Shown here: one piece after another, positions 33,801 through 42,401 of the stretch
Layout: each line of letters begins with the position of its first letter
Numbering within the stretch: position 1 is the stretch's first letter
From: Oceanicaulis sp. BBD 1991-10
GTDB lineage: Bacteria > Pseudomonadota > Alphaproteobacteria > Caulobacterales > Maricaulaceae
NCBI GenBank assembly: GCA_001657295.1
Contig: LYSW01000031.1
Span: 8,369-67,118, forward strand
Length of the DNA stretch: 58,750 nucleotides
Reading direction: 5' to 3'
Position numbers and translations under genes: made by a program
Notes under the pieces: generated by a model
What the model was told of the DNA's origin: nothing
Database searches by the model: none
What the model saw: the letters and a program-made list of their open reading frames with translations, nothing else

Positions 33801-34484
33801 CTATCGCCCGGCTTCGAGAGTGACGCTGACTGGCGCGCCCCCAAACCGGAGCTCCACCGCGTTTCGATGGGCGCGATCGCGCGGCGCGAATGTGATCGTA
33901 TTCTCGTACACGCTCATCAGCTCGCGCTCGCTGCCGTCTTCGGCCACTAGGACTGCGTCCGGCGCAGGTCCGTCAAAAACGAATTGCACGGTGTCGAGCC
34001 GCGGCATTACGAGGGCGCGCAAGCCCATCATCGACCGGATCGCGGTGTTGGCCTGAGCGGTCGCCCGCTCGAGATCATCCACGGCATAAGTGTCGCGCAA
34101 TGCGCCGATGGGACGGAGCGCCATTGCAACCGCGACACCGCCCTCAGGCGCGTCGGTGATCAGCCTCTCGTCCGGCCCGAATTCGGCGTCCTGCGGAGGG
34201 ATGGCGGCGCCTGTCGGGTCCAGGACGAGCCTTTCGGGACCACCGCCGGTATCGGTCCAAAATCGCCACTCGCCGCCCTCGGGCGGCTCGGTCACGGTGC
34301 TGAAACGGTAGACCATCGAGAACGCATCCCGTTCGTCTTCGGGAAGGGCCAGATAGTCCTGCCAAAACGGGAAGACCCGCGAAAGCTCGACGCTGCGGGC
34401 GGTCTCCGGCGGCGCCAGATCCTGTTGAGCCGGCTCGGCCGTCTGTGCGCCAAGCCAGGCTGCTGCGAGAAACGCTATGATCAT
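33801..34484 (-). CDS. Exported protein of unknown function, partner of the lipoprotein methyltransferase
   Basis: A 227-residue protein beginning MIIAFLAAAWLGAQTAEPAQ, a short signal peptide. The mature part has FPFWQDYLALPEDERDAFSM, then a beta-rich region that ends with short strands (VELRFGGAPVSVTLEAG). I do not recognise the family. Its ATG overlaps the stop codon of the upstream methyltransferase gene (ATGA), so the two are translationally coupled. The longer open frame upstream is a shadow of the methyltransferase gene. Confidence 0.6.
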   Translation of the reverse strand: MIIAFLAAAWLGAQTAEPAQQDLAPPETARSVELSRVFPFWQDYLALPEDERDAFSMVYRFSTVTEPPEGGEWRFWTDTGGGPERLVLDPTGAAIPPQDAEFGPDERLITDAPEGGVAVAMALRPIGALRDTYAVDDLERATAQANTAIRSMMGLRALVMPRLDTVQFVFDGPAPDAVLVAEDGSERELMSVYENTITFAPRDRAHRNAVELRFGGAPVSVTLEAGR

Positions 34485-35392
34485 TGCTCGCCCTCGACCG
34501 CCGCCGGCTTGCGGAAGAGCAGCGTCATGCGATCGGATTCCCCGATCGCCTGATAGGGCGCGCTGTCGAAGTCCGGATCGGCCGCCTCGCCGAACGCCGA
34601 TGTGCGCAGAATCGGCGGAAGGGTCCACACCCCGAAGGGATGGTCCGCGGTGTCGGCGGGATTGGCGTTGATCTCCGCACTCGCCACAAGCTCGAAGCCG
34701 ACCTCCTCGGCAAGGGCGATGACATAGTCCTGCTGAACATAGCCCATGCTCGCCCGGGGGTCCTGGGGCTCACCGGCAGGCTGGCGATGGGTCACCACCC
34801 CCAGATGTCCGCCGGGACGCAGCGCCTCGTGGAAGGCGGCGAAGGCGGATTCGGCGAAGCTGCGGCGCATCATGGAGTGCACATTTCTGAACGTGACGAT
34901 CGCGTCCGCGTCGCGGACCTCTCCCAGTCGCCGGCTTTCCGGACCGAATTCGAGGAGCTCAACAGAGCCGAAGACCGGATTTTCGAACTTGTCGGAGAAT
35001 CGCGCCTGGAACGCCACGGCGTTTTCGTTCTCTGGATCAATCGTCGGCCAGGCGGCGATATAGCGTCCGTCATTCGCCGCGATCCACGGCGCAAGGATGT
35101 CTGCATACCAGCCGCCGCCAGGCCAGATCTCGATCACGGCGCCGCCCGGATCGATATCGAAGAATTCAAGGGTCTCAGCCGGATTGCGCCAGCGATCGCG
35201 TGCGCGCGCCTCTTGCGACCGCCACGGACCTTCAATCGCGGCGCTGAGCGCAGAGGCGTCGTAGGGCGCCGCCTCCACATCCGGCGCGATTTCGACCTCG
35301 TCGAGGGTCTCGGCCTCTTCAGGAGGGGCGGTCCCGGGACCGCAGGCGGTAAGGCTCAGGGCGATCAGGGCGGCGAACGTCGAACGCAGCAC
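34481..35392 (-). CDS. Putative lipoprotein with SAM-methyltransferase fold (COG4798-like)
   Basis: The 303-residue product has a signal peptide and lipobox LTAC with Cys17, so it should be a lipoprotein. After a short acidic linker comes a methyltransferase-like domain: RDRWRNPAETLEFFDI, VIEIWPGGGWYADILAPW as motif I, VTFRNVHSMMRR and RPGGHLGVVTHRQPAG. This resembles the COG4798 'predicted methyltransferase' group, which often has signal peptides. The GTG start at 35392 is chosen because GGAG lies eight bases upstream. How such an enzyme would obtain SAM outside the cytoplasm is unclear; it may have another role. Confidence 0.72.
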   Translation of the reverse strand: MLRSTFAALIALSLTACGPGTAPPEEAETLDEVEIAPDVEAAPYDASALSAAIEGPWRSQEARARDRWRNPAETLEFFDIDPGGAVIEIWPGGGWYADILAPWIAANDGRYIAAWPTIDPENENAVAFQARFSDKFENPVFGSVELLEFGPESRRLGEVRDADAIVTFRNVHSMMRRSFAESAFAAFHEALRPGGHLGVVTHRQPAGEPQDPRASMGYVQQDYVIALAEEVGFELVASAEINANPADTADHPFGVWTLPPILRTSAFGEAADPDFDSAPYQAIGESDRMTLLFRKPAAVEGEQ

Positions 35393-35486
35393 AGGCAATC
35401 TCCAGGAAAAAGCGACAAGGGGAGCGCGGCGCGGAGTGTTGAACATGCCGCCCGGCGCGGCAAGACGCAGATTCTGTTCCATGGCC

Positions 35487-35515
35487 CTTGCGCGCCCCGG
35501 ACCGGCTACCCACAT
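35487..35515 (+). promoter_or_regulatory. Candidate sigma-32 (RpoH) promoter of the small heat-shock gene
   Basis: CTTG at 35487-35490 followed after 18 bases by CCCACAT (35509-35515) resembles the heat-shock promoter pattern CTTG-N(16-18)-C(C/T)(C/T)AT. It would give a leader of about 130 bases before the small heat-shock protein gene, enough for the hairpins described there. It is a pattern match only. Confidence 0.4.
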
Positions 35516-35611
35516 GAATGTCACGGAGCCGCCGAACGGGGCTTCGAACATCGCTGACACCGCCGGGGCCTGAATGGGCCGGTATGGGCCAGCGGCTTTG
35601 TTGGAAACGAC

Positions 35612-35648
35612 GCGCCTGCGCGGCGCAAGGATCGCTTTTAGGAGGATC
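35612..35648 (+). promoter_or_regulatory. ROSE-like RNA thermometer in the hsp20 leader
   Basis: Two hairpins stand directly before the start codon. The first is GCGCC (35612-35616) with GGCGC (35622-35626). The second covers the ribosome-binding site: GATC (35630-35633) pairs with GATC (35645-35648), G35634 bulges, and CTT (35635-35637) pairs with GAG... read backwards (35642-35644), loop TTAG. The strand UCGCU (35632-35636) opposite AGGA (35643-35646) exactly fits the UYGCU/AGGA core with bulged G of known ROSE elements. These melt at heat-shock temperature to free GGAGG. Confidence 0.72.
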
Positions 35649-35654
35649 ACCAAG

Positions 35655-36125
35655 ATGCGCACTGTGGATTTTTCGCCCCTGTATCGGACGATGGTCGGCT
35701 TTGACCGCCTCGCCGACATGATCGACACCGCGGCCAAGCAAGAGCCGGCTGGCGGGTACCCCCCGTATAATATCGAGCAGCTGGGCGAGCATGAATACCG
35801 GATCGAGCTGGCCGTCGCCGGTTTCGCGGAAGGCGATCTCGACATCCAGGTTCAGGAAAATGTCCTGACCATCACGGGCAAGCGTGTTCAGACCAGCGAT
35901 GCGGACGGCCGCAACTTCCTGCACCGCGGCATCGCCGAACGCTCATTCGAGCGCCGCTTCCACCTCGCCGACAATGTCGAGGTGCGTGAAGCAGACCTTC
36001 AAAACGGGCTTCTCTCCTTGCGCCTCGAGCGCGAAATCCCCGAAGAGAAGAAGCCGCGCCAGATTTCGATCAACGGCAAATCCGGCGCAAAACTGATCCA
36101 GGGCGGTAAAGCCGACGCGGCTTAA
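35655..36125 (+). CDS. Small heat-shock protein (Hsp20/IbpA family)
   Basis: An ATP-independent chaperone that holds unfolding proteins. The 156 residues contain FSPLYRTMVGFDRLADMID at the N-terminus, the alpha-crystallin core (about 35-130) with YRIELAVAGFAEGDLDI, and the signature NGLLSLRLEREIPEE, as in rhizobial HspA/IbpA. The start is ATG 35655 with GGAGG at 35641-35645. A ROSE-like thermometer and a possible RpoH promoter precede it, consistent with induction by heat at two levels. Confidence 0.93.
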   Translation: MRTVDFSPLYRTMVGFDRLADMIDTAAKQEPAGGYPPYNIEQLGEHEYRIELAVAGFAEGDLDIQVQENVLTITGKRVQTSDADGRNFLHRGIAERSFERRFHLADNVEVREADLQNGLLSLRLEREIPEEKKPRQISINGKSGAKLIQGGKADAA

Positions 36126-36456
36126 TACCGACCTTGGCGGACCGGCCGGGCGCCCGTCGTCCCTCCCCCCACGCTTGAGCGCCTGGCCGGCTTCCTCTCC
36201 TTGTGAATTCCCCTGACCGACCTTGAAAGGCGCGTCGACTGGTTCGGCGCGCCCATTTTTTGCGTCCCTCTCATCCGTCCGATCACGCCCGGCCTGGTCT
36301 CTTCACCAGGTCGCAAATGGGGACCACCGTCGCGGCGCGCTCGCCGCGGCGCGTTCCAGGCGCCACTCCCAGGGTGGACCGGGACCGGCTCAATGGGCGG
36401 CGGCGTTCATGCTGGGCGCCCCCTGGGCGTGTTCGACGGGGTGGCGGGAGAGAGCG
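36126..36456. other. Gene-free region between hsp20 and nadE
   Basis: This 331-base region separates two convergent genes. Open frames here are Arg/Ser-rich and lack ribosome-binding sites, so no gene is called. It contains a terminator at 36229-36261. Confidence 0.5.
36229..36261 (+). terminator. Rho-independent terminator downstream of hsp20
   Basis: GGCGCG (36229-36234) pairs with CGCGCC (36248-36253), followed by CA and six T residues (36256-36261). It lies about 100 bases after the hsp20 stop codon and probably ends that transcript. Confidence 0.65.
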
Positions 36457-38514
36457 CTAGCCGAGCAGCTCGGCCCTCAAGGCCTTGATCTGGTCCAGCC
36501 AGATGCGCGCTGAAGCGTCTGACGGCATGCGCCAGTCGCCGCGCGGAGACAGGGCGCCGGCGCTGGTGAGTTTCGGCCCGTTCGGCATGGCGGAGCGTTT
36601 GAACTGGCTCTGTCCATAGAAGCGGCGGGCGAAGACTTCCAGCCATTGGAGAATCTCCTCCATGGAATAGGCGCGCCGATCAGTCTCGAACACATGGTCG
36701 GGCCAATCGCCCTCGCGCGCATCGCCCCAGGCGGCGTGTTGGAGGAAGGCGATCTTTTCCGGCCCGAAGCCGTAGCGCACCGCGTAGTGCAAAGTGAAGT
36801 CCTGCAGGGGGTAGGGGCCGATCACGTCTTGGGTCGACTGGAGGGCGCCGCTCTCGCCCGCCGGGATCAGCTCGGGAGATATTTCGGTGCCCAGAATGGC
36901 GCGCAGGGTTGTTGAAACCTCGGGGCCATACTCGTCGCGGCGCGCGGCCCAAGCGATCAGGTGCTGAATAAGCGTCTTCGCAACGCCTGCATTGACGTTG
37001 TAATGCGACATCTGATCGCCGACGCCATAGGTGCACCAGCCCAGCGCCAGTTCGGACAAATCCCCCGTGCCGATCACCAGCCCGTTTTCATGATTGGCCA
37101 GCCGGAAGAGATAGTCGGTCCGCAGGCCCGCCTGCACATTCTCGAAGGTCACGTCGTAATGCGCATCGCCTTCCGACCAGGGGTGGCCGATATCGGCCAG
37201 CATGCGCTCGGCGGCGGGCCGGATATCAATCTCCCGATGCGTGGCGCCCAGTCCTTCGATCAGCGACAGCGCGTTGGCGCGCGTCCTCTGCGACGTTGCG
37301 AATCCGGGCAGGGTGACCGCCAGAATTCCCGAACGCTCCAGCCCCAGCCGGTCGAAGGCGCGCGCTGCGACGATCAGCGCCTGGGTGGAGTCCAGCCCGC
37401 CGGACACACCGATCACCGCGCGCTTCAGGTGCGTGGCGCGCAGCCTCTGGACCAGTCCCTGCACCTGGATGTTGTAGGCTTCATAACAGTCTTCATCGAG
37501 CCGTGCGTCGTCATCGGGTACGAAGGGAAACCGGTCGATGCGGCGCCTGAGCGGCGCCGGACGGTCCAGCGGCGGCTCGAAGTCGAAGGAAATGCGCCGA
37601 TACGCCTGGAGCGCCTGCGCATCGCGAGAGACGGCGTCGCGCCATGTCGACAGGCGAAGCCGATCAGCAAGGATCCGATCCAGATCGATATCGGCGGTCA
37701 GCGTCGCGTCGGCGTTCTGAAACCGGCCGCCCTCCGCCAGGCATTCGCCCAGCTCATAAACGATCAACTGACCGTCCCAAGCCAGATCGGTCGTCGACTC
37801 GCCCGCGCCGGCGGCAGTGAAGACATAGGCGCCCAGGGTGCGCCGCGAATGGGCGTCGATGAGGGCGGCGCGCTCGCGCGCCTTGCCGATGGTCGCGTTG
37901 GACGCGGACAGGTTCACCATGACCGTGGCGCCGGCGAGCGCGCCGCTGATGCTGGGCGGAACCGGCGCCCAGAAATCCTCACAGATCTCGACATGGATGA
38001 CGAGCCCAGGCAGATCCGCCGCCTCAAACAACAGGTTAGTCCCGAATGGCGCCGACAGGCCCGCCACGTCGATTTCAGAGCTCAGAACGCCGCGCGCGTC
38101 AGCGAACCAGCGCTTCTCGTAGAACTCACGATAGTTGGGCAGATAGCTTTTCGGCACGACGCCCAGAAGCGCGCCGCCTTGGGCGATGAGGGCGCAATTG
38201 AACAGCTGATCCCCCGACTTCAGGGCCGCGCCGAACACCAAAACAGGCTTCAGATCCGCCGTCGCCTCGACCACCTTGCGACAGGCGCGTGCGACGGCTT
38301 CGACCAGGCTGGACTGGTGGTGCAGATCATCCACGGCGTAGCCGGAGACGGAGAGTTCCGGAAACACCGCCAGGGCGGCGTCTTCAGCATCGGCCTCGCG
38401 GGCCAGCCGGATCAGCGTGTCGGAATTGGCGTCCGGGTCGGCCAACCTGACTTCGGGGGCGTATGCGGCGACCCGCGCCATGCCGTGGCGATAGAGATTA
38501 TTGAATTCCGCCAT
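36457..38514 (-). CDS. nadE: Glutamine-dependent NAD+ synthetase
   Basis: NadE turns nicotinic acid adenine dinucleotide into NAD, taking ammonia from glutamine. The 685-residue protein is the two-domain form. The N-terminal nitrilase-like glutaminase has the triad Glu53 (FPELSVSGYA), Lys122 (PKSYLPNYREFYEKRWF) and Cys178 (VEICEDFW). The C-terminal synthetase has the pyrophosphate loop GVSGGLDST (about 369-377), GTGDLSELALGWCTYGVGD, and a KRSAMPNGPKL segment near the end. It has no paired glutaminase gene, as expected for this form. A set of palindromic half-sites lies 50-75 bases upstream. Confidence 0.96.
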   Translation of the reverse strand: MAEFNNLYRHGMARVAAYAPEVRLADPDANSDTLIRLAREADAEDAALAVFPELSVSGYAVDDLHHQSSLVEAVARACRKVVEATADLKPVLVFGAALKSGDQLFNCALIAQGGALLGVVPKSYLPNYREFYEKRWFADARGVLSSEIDVAGLSAPFGTNLLFEAADLPGLVIHVEICEDFWAPVPPSISGALAGATVMVNLSASNATIGKARERAALIDAHSRRTLGAYVFTAAGAGESTTDLAWDGQLIVYELGECLAEGGRFQNADATLTADIDLDRILADRLRLSTWRDAVSRDAQALQAYRRISFDFEPPLDRPAPLRRRIDRFPFVPDDDARLDEDCYEAYNIQVQGLVQRLRATHLKRAVIGVSGGLDSTQALIVAARAFDRLGLERSGILAVTLPGFATSQRTRANALSLIEGLGATHREIDIRPAAERMLADIGHPWSEGDAHYDVTFENVQAGLRTDYLFRLANHENGLVIGTGDLSELALGWCTYGVGDQMSHYNVNAGVAKTLIQHLIAWAARRDEYGPEVSTTLRAILGTEISPELIPAGESGALQSTQDVIGPYPLQDFTLHYAVRYGFGPEKIAFLQHAAWGDAREGDWPDHVFETDRRAYSMEEILQWLEVFARRFYGQSQFKRSAMPNGPKLTSAGALSPRGDWRMPSDASARIWLDQIKALRAELLG

Positions 38515-38562
38515 GGCCTTGCTCGCTGTGGACGGGCCCGATCGCCCGATCCTTCAACACTT

Positions 38563-38588
38563 ATGCTCAAAATGAGTATTTATACTCA
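38563..38588. promoter_or_regulatory. Alternating half-sites upstream of nadE (candidate operator)
   Basis: Three 7-base half-sites alternate in direction: ATGCTCA (38563-38569), TGAGTAT (38573-38579) and ATACTCA (38582-38588). The last two form a perfect 16-base palindrome with a TT centre; the first two form another with one mismatch. The block lies 49-74 bases upstream of the nadE start, an AT-rich island in GC-rich DNA, which is what an operator for a dimeric regulator looks like. The regulator is not known; NAD regulators such as NrtR or NadQ are candidates. Confidence 0.55.
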
Positions 38589-38609
38589 GGGGCGCATGCC
38601 CGCAAGAGA

Positions 38610-39908
38610 TCAGGCGGCGGGCAGGTCCACGGCGCCGTCCGCGGTGTCCACGGCATCGGCGAAATCCACTGGCAGGCGGGCTCCTGTGAAACAGGCGCCG
38701 GCGAAGTTCGCCTTGCGCGCATCGGCGCCGTGAAGGCGGGCGAAAGAAAGATCCGAGCCGGACGCGTCGAGATGGCGGAGATCGGCGCCGGAGAGGTCGG
38801 CATAGCGCAGGCATGCGGCCGCCATCGATGCGGCGAGCAGCCGGTCATTGGGCAGGATGAGCGGGCCGAGCTTGGCTTCACGCAGATCAGCGTTGTTCAA
38901 CCGCGCGCCCTTGAGATCCGCTCCGCGCAGATCGGCGCCCCGCAAAGAGGTCATGCGCAAATCGGCGTCCGCCAGCTTTGCGCCTTGAAGTTCGGCGCCT
39001 TCCATGTCGAGGCCGTAGAGGACCGCGCCCCTCGCTTGCAGCGCGGTCAGATTGCGGCGCGCGAGCGATTTCAGGCCGCGCAGATCCTTGCCGTCGAATG
39101 TCGAGGGCGCCCCGTCCTGGCCGCCGGTCTCGCACCATCGCGCGTGGGAATCCAGCGCGCGCGCCGTTTCGCCCCCCGGATCGGCCACCTCGGCCGGCGG
39201 AGCGTCACGCAGCGCGCCCTGCATGTCCGCGCCGTTCAGCCGCGCGGATTCCAGCCGCGTTCCCACAAGGACGGAGTTGCGCAGATCGGCGTCCGTCAGA
39301 TCGGCGCCCGACATGTCGGCGCCCTCCAGATTCGCTCCTGGAAAGCGCGAATTGCGCAGGTTGGCGCGGGTCAGCCGCGCGCCGATCAGAACCGCGTCGG
39401 AGAAATCCGCGGATTGTGCGACCGCGCCGCTCATTTTGGTCTGGGAAAGATTGGCGCCGGCGAAACTGGCCTCGCTCGCCTCGCCGGGCCGCTGTTCATG
39501 GGTGATGACCGCCAGGCCTTTTTCCTTGTCGACCTGGGCGATGGCGCCTTCGCGCAAGTCGGCCTGGGACAGATCTGCGCCGGTCAAATCCGCCCCGCGC
39601 ATCACCGCGCCGCGCATATCTGCACGATGAAGCACGGCGCCCGAGAGATTCGCCCGCCGCAAGTCCGCGGCGAATAAAGTCGCCCGGGTCAGATTGGCGC
39701 CTGCCAGATTGGCGCCGTCGAGGATGGCGCCGGAAAAATCCGCATCGGCGAGATGGCGGCCTGAAAGATTGATATTCTTCAGAACCTTGTAGGAAAAAAT
39801 GGCCCGCGCTCCACCCATGCGGCCGGACATCAGCCAGTCATGGCGACGGCAAATCTCGTCGACCTCGGCCTGGCTGAGCGGCTGGTATTGGATCGGGTTG
39901 CCAATCAT
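38610..39908 (-). CDS. Pentapeptide-repeat protein
   Basis: The 432-residue protein starts with a short non-repeat region (QAEVDEICRRHDWLMSG) and continues with many A(D/N)LxX repeats, for example GANLAGANLTRATLFAADLR, ADLTDADLRNSVL and SLRGADLRGADLKGARLNNA. These fold into a right-handed square helix. The repeats come in three blocks, broken by insertions near residues 110-135 (with VDKEKGLAVITHEQ) and 235-280 (with SHARWCETGG). Some pentapeptide proteins guard DNA gyrase, but most have unknown partners. The start is ATG 39908; the frame upstream begins only with TTG. It follows ribD' in the same direction. Confidence 0.85.
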   Translation of the reverse strand: MIGNPIQYQPLSQAEVDEICRRHDWLMSGRMGGARAIFSYKVLKNINLSGRHLADADFSGAILDGANLAGANLTRATLFAADLRRANLSGAVLHRADMRGAVMRGADLTGADLSQADLREGAIAQVDKEKGLAVITHEQRPGEASEASFAGANLSQTKMSGAVAQSADFSDAVLIGARLTRANLRNSRFPGANLEGADMSGADLTDADLRNSVLVGTRLESARLNGADMQGALRDAPPAEVADPGGETARALDSHARWCETGGQDGAPSTFDGKDLRGLKSLARRNLTALQARGAVLYGLDMEGAELQGAKLADADLRMTSLRGADLRGADLKGARLNNADLREAKLGPLILPNDRLLAASMAAACLRYADLSGADLRHLDASGSDLSFARLHGADARKANFAGACFTGARLPVDFADAVDTADGAVDLPAA

Positions 39909-39980
39909 GGCCTGTGTGCTCGCGGCGCAAAGCAGGCGCGCATGCCCGCCTTTCAACAGTGAATTGTGTCACGAACGGCG

Positions 39981-40595
39981 TTAACGCGCCGTATAGCGCG
40001 CCTGGCCGGGCCGCAGCTGGACGCGGTTGACGCCGGCGGCGCCAAGGCGCTCCAGGGCGGTCTCCACGGTCTCGCCCGGCTGGATCTCGAGCTGCGACTC
40101 AAATAGCGCGTCGCGGCTGTCCGCCTCGGCGATCGGACGCCCCGTCCGGACCCGCTGGAAAAACCCTTCATTGAGCTTGAGGGCGTCCGCCTCGCGCAGA
40201 CCGACACGCACGCGCACGCCTGCGCGCTTCAAGGTCTCGATCCCGCGCCCGTCGACCGCTTCAAACGGGTCACGGCACGCGATGACGACTTCCGCCACGC
40301 CGCTTTTAATCAGCGTGTCGGCGCAGGGCGGCGTCCGTCCATGGTGTGCGCAAGGCTCAAGGGAAACGTAAGCCGTCGCGCCCTGTGCGTCGGCGCCCGC
40401 CTGGTCCAGGGCTTGAGGTTCGGCATGCGGCCGCCCGCCGCGCGCTGTGGCGGCCGCGGCCAGGACGCGCCCGTTCTTCACGATGACGCAGCCCACCGCC
40501 GGGTTCGGCGCGGTTGAGCCCAGCGCGCCGTAGGCTTGCGCCAGCGCAGCGTCCATGAAGCGCAGATCGGCTGGTGAGGCCGCCGCCATCGTCAT
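39981..40595 (-). CDS. ribD: RibD-type deaminase with most of the reductase domain missing
   Basis: RibD normally deaminates and then reduces the riboflavin intermediate made by GTP cyclohydrolase II. This 204-residue protein keeps the whole deaminase domain: zinc ligands His57 (PHAEPQAL), Cys82 and Cys91 ([11 protein letters not shown]), with Glu59 as proton shuttle. After the usual linker [13 protein letters not shown] the reductase, normally about 200 residues, is replaced by about 50 residues ending in [18 protein letters not shown], which resembles the last part of a reductase domain. An internal deletion is the simplest reading. Its ATG overlaps the gpmA stop (ATGA). Confidence 0.82.
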   Translation of the reverse strand: MTMAAASPADLRFMDAALAQAYGALGSTAPNPAVGCVIVKNGRVLAAAATARGGRPHAEPQALDQAGADAQGATAYVSLEPCAHHGRTPPCADTLIKSGVAEVVIACRDPFEAVDGRGIETLKRAGVRVRVGLREADALKLNEGFFQRVRTGRPIAEADSRDALFESQLEIQPGETVETALERLGAAGVNRVQLRPGQARYTAR

Positions 40596-41311
40596 GGGCA
40601 GGGCGGAGTCGGATTGGCGCGGTCAGCGTCCAGATAGGCGCATTCGCGCGGCGCCAGGCCGTCGAGCTCGATCAGCAGCGGATTGCCGGTGGGAATCTCA
40701 AATCCCATGATGTCATCGGGCGAGACCTTGAAGAGCACCATCAGCAAGGCGCGCAGGGAATTGCCGTGCGCGGAGATCAGGATGTCCTGACCGGCATCGA
40801 GTTTCGGCGCGATCTGGGAATTGAAATAGGGCTCGACCCGCTCCAGCGTGGTCTTAAGGCTTTCGGTCGCGGGCAACGCCGCGGGGTCGAGCGAGGCGTA
40901 GCGCGGATCGTTTCGGGGATGGCGCTCATCGGTTTCGGCGAGCGCCGGCGGGGCGATATCGTAACTCCGCCGCCAGACATGCACTTGCTCGGCGCCGTGC
41001 GCCTCGGCCGTCTCGGCCTTGTTAAGCCCGGTCAGCCCTCCATAGTGACGTTCATTAAGCCGCCAGTCTTTCTCCACCGGAATCCAAACGCGATCGAGCG
41101 CCTCAAGGGATAGCCACAAGGTGCGGATCGCCCGCTTCAGCACGCTTGTGTAAGCGGCCTCTGGCGCGAATCCGGCCTCCGCCATAAGCGCGCCGCCTCG
41201 ACGCGCTTCAGCCTCCCCACGGTCGGTCAGATCGACATCCACCCAGCCGGTGAAACGGTTTTCGAGATTCCAGGCGCTCTGGCCGTGGCGGGTCAGAACT
41301 AGACGAGTCAT
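40592..41311 (-). CDS. gpmA: 2,3-bisphosphoglycerate-dependent phosphoglycerate mutase
   Basis: Interconverts 3- and 2-phosphoglycerate in glycolysis. The 239-residue protein has the catalytic histidine signature [12 protein letters not shown] near the N-terminus, [38 protein letters not shown] and the second histidine in [11 protein letters not shown]. The length equals the usual dPGM. It lies 72 bases after rfbD on the same strand, and its stop overlaps the ribD' start by four bases. Confidence 0.95.
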   Translation of the reverse strand: MTRLVLTRHGQSAWNLENRFTGWVDVDLTDRGEAEARRGGALMAEAGFAPEAAYTSVLKRAIRTLWLSLEALDRVWIPVEKDWRLNERHYGGLTGLNKAETAEAHGAEQVHVWRRSYDIAPPALAETDERHPRNDPRYASLDPAALPATESLKTTLERVEPYFNSQIAPKLDAGQDILISAHGNSLRALLMVLFKVSPDDIMGFEIPTGNPLLIELDGLAPRECAYLDADRANPTPPCP

Positions 41312-41383
41312 GGGCGGCCTCTCGGGTGCCGGGTTGATCCAGTCGGCCGCTCCGCGATCGGCGAACGGCTTGCCGGGGCGGGT

Positions 41384-42271
41384 TTAACGATTGCCGATCC
41401 AGGCGTCGAGCGCTCTTTCAAGCCCGGTTCGCCACTCCGCCGGCGCATGGCCGGTCTCGGATTCCAGCCGGGTTGAGCTGAGCCTGGAGTCCGAAGGCCG
41501 CATCGCCGCCCGTTTGAAGGCCTGGCTGGACACGCGATTGATCTGCGCGGACGGCAAGCCGCGCTTGGCCGCGATCGCCATGGCGGTCTCGGCGAACTCG
41601 GCCCAGCTGACGCCTGGGGCCCCGCCGCAATGATAAAGCCCGCTCGCTCCAGGCGCTTGCGCCAAGGTGAGCAGGCGCTCGGCCAGATCGCCGACATAGA
41701 TGGGCGTCGTCAGCTGGTCGTCGACGACATCAATGGAATCGCGACTGGCGGCGAGACGCCACATGGCCGAGGGAAAGTCCGACCCTTCACCGCTGAACAC
41801 GCCGGATGTTCGAACCACGACCGCCCGCCGGTCCCGCTCAAGGACCGCGATCTCACCGGCGAGTTTTGAACGGCCGTAGACATTCAATGGCGCGGCTTCG
41901 TCCTGCTCTGAGTAAGGGCCGGTCCCGGCGCCGCCGAAAACATAATCTGTGGACACTTGCACAAATCGGGCGCCGTGCTGCGCCGCAGCGGCGGCGGCGT
42001 CCGCCGCTGCGCTTGCATTGAGCGCGAACGCGGTCTTCTCGTCACTCTCCGCCTGATCAACCGCCGTATAGGCGGCGGCGTTGATGACCATGGAAGGCTG
42101 CAGGCTTCCGATCAGCTGCTGCGCGGCGCCCTGGCGTGTCAGGTCAACCGACCGACGGCCCGCTGCGACTGCGTTGATCGCCTTGGATTTGGCGACGTCG
42201 AAGAGCGCGCGCGCGAGCTGGCCGTTTTGTCCGAGAATCAGCAGGTCTGGTCGGGTCGGTGTCATCTTCAT
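41384..42271 (-). CDS. rfbD: dTDP-4-dehydrorhamnose reductase
   Basis: Last step of dTDP-L-rhamnose synthesis. The 295 residues show the NADPH-binding start LLILGQNGQLARAL, NAAAYTAVDQAE, STDYVFGG and the catalytic YGRSKLAGE. DFPSAMWRLAASRDSIDVVDDQLTTPIYVGDLA is typical of RmlD. The start may also be the second ATG, two codons later. It is separated from rfbA by a small gene on the opposite strand, so rfbD has its own promoter and may be co-transcribed with gpmA. Confidence 0.95.
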   Translation of the reverse strand: MKMTPTRPDLLILGQNGQLARALFDVAKSKAINAVAAGRRSVDLTRQGAAQQLIGSLQPSMVINAAAYTAVDQAESDEKTAFALNASAAADAAAAAAQHGARFVQVSTDYVFGGAGTGPYSEQDEAAPLNVYGRSKLAGEIAVLERDRRAVVVRTSGVFSGEGSDFPSAMWRLAASRDSIDVVDDQLTTPIYVGDLAERLLTLAQAPGASGLYHCGGAPGVSWAEFAETAMAIAAKRGLPSAQINRVSSQAFKRAAMRPSDSRLSSTRLESETGHAPAEWRTGLERALDAWIGNR

Positions 42272-42401
42272 CCCGCATTCTACTCAGGTGGCACGCGCCT
42301 TGCGCTCGGGCAATCCATGTCGCAACATCATTCTTCTTGATCCGAGTGGGTGTATTGCGGGTCAGGGATTGGGGAAACAAGAGAGAAGTCGGGGGCAACC
42401 G

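Noticed and set aside
36223-36513. Small gene between hsp20 and nadE
   Set aside because: Composition is Arg/Ser-rich, the frame runs into nadE antisense, and a terminator lies inside it.
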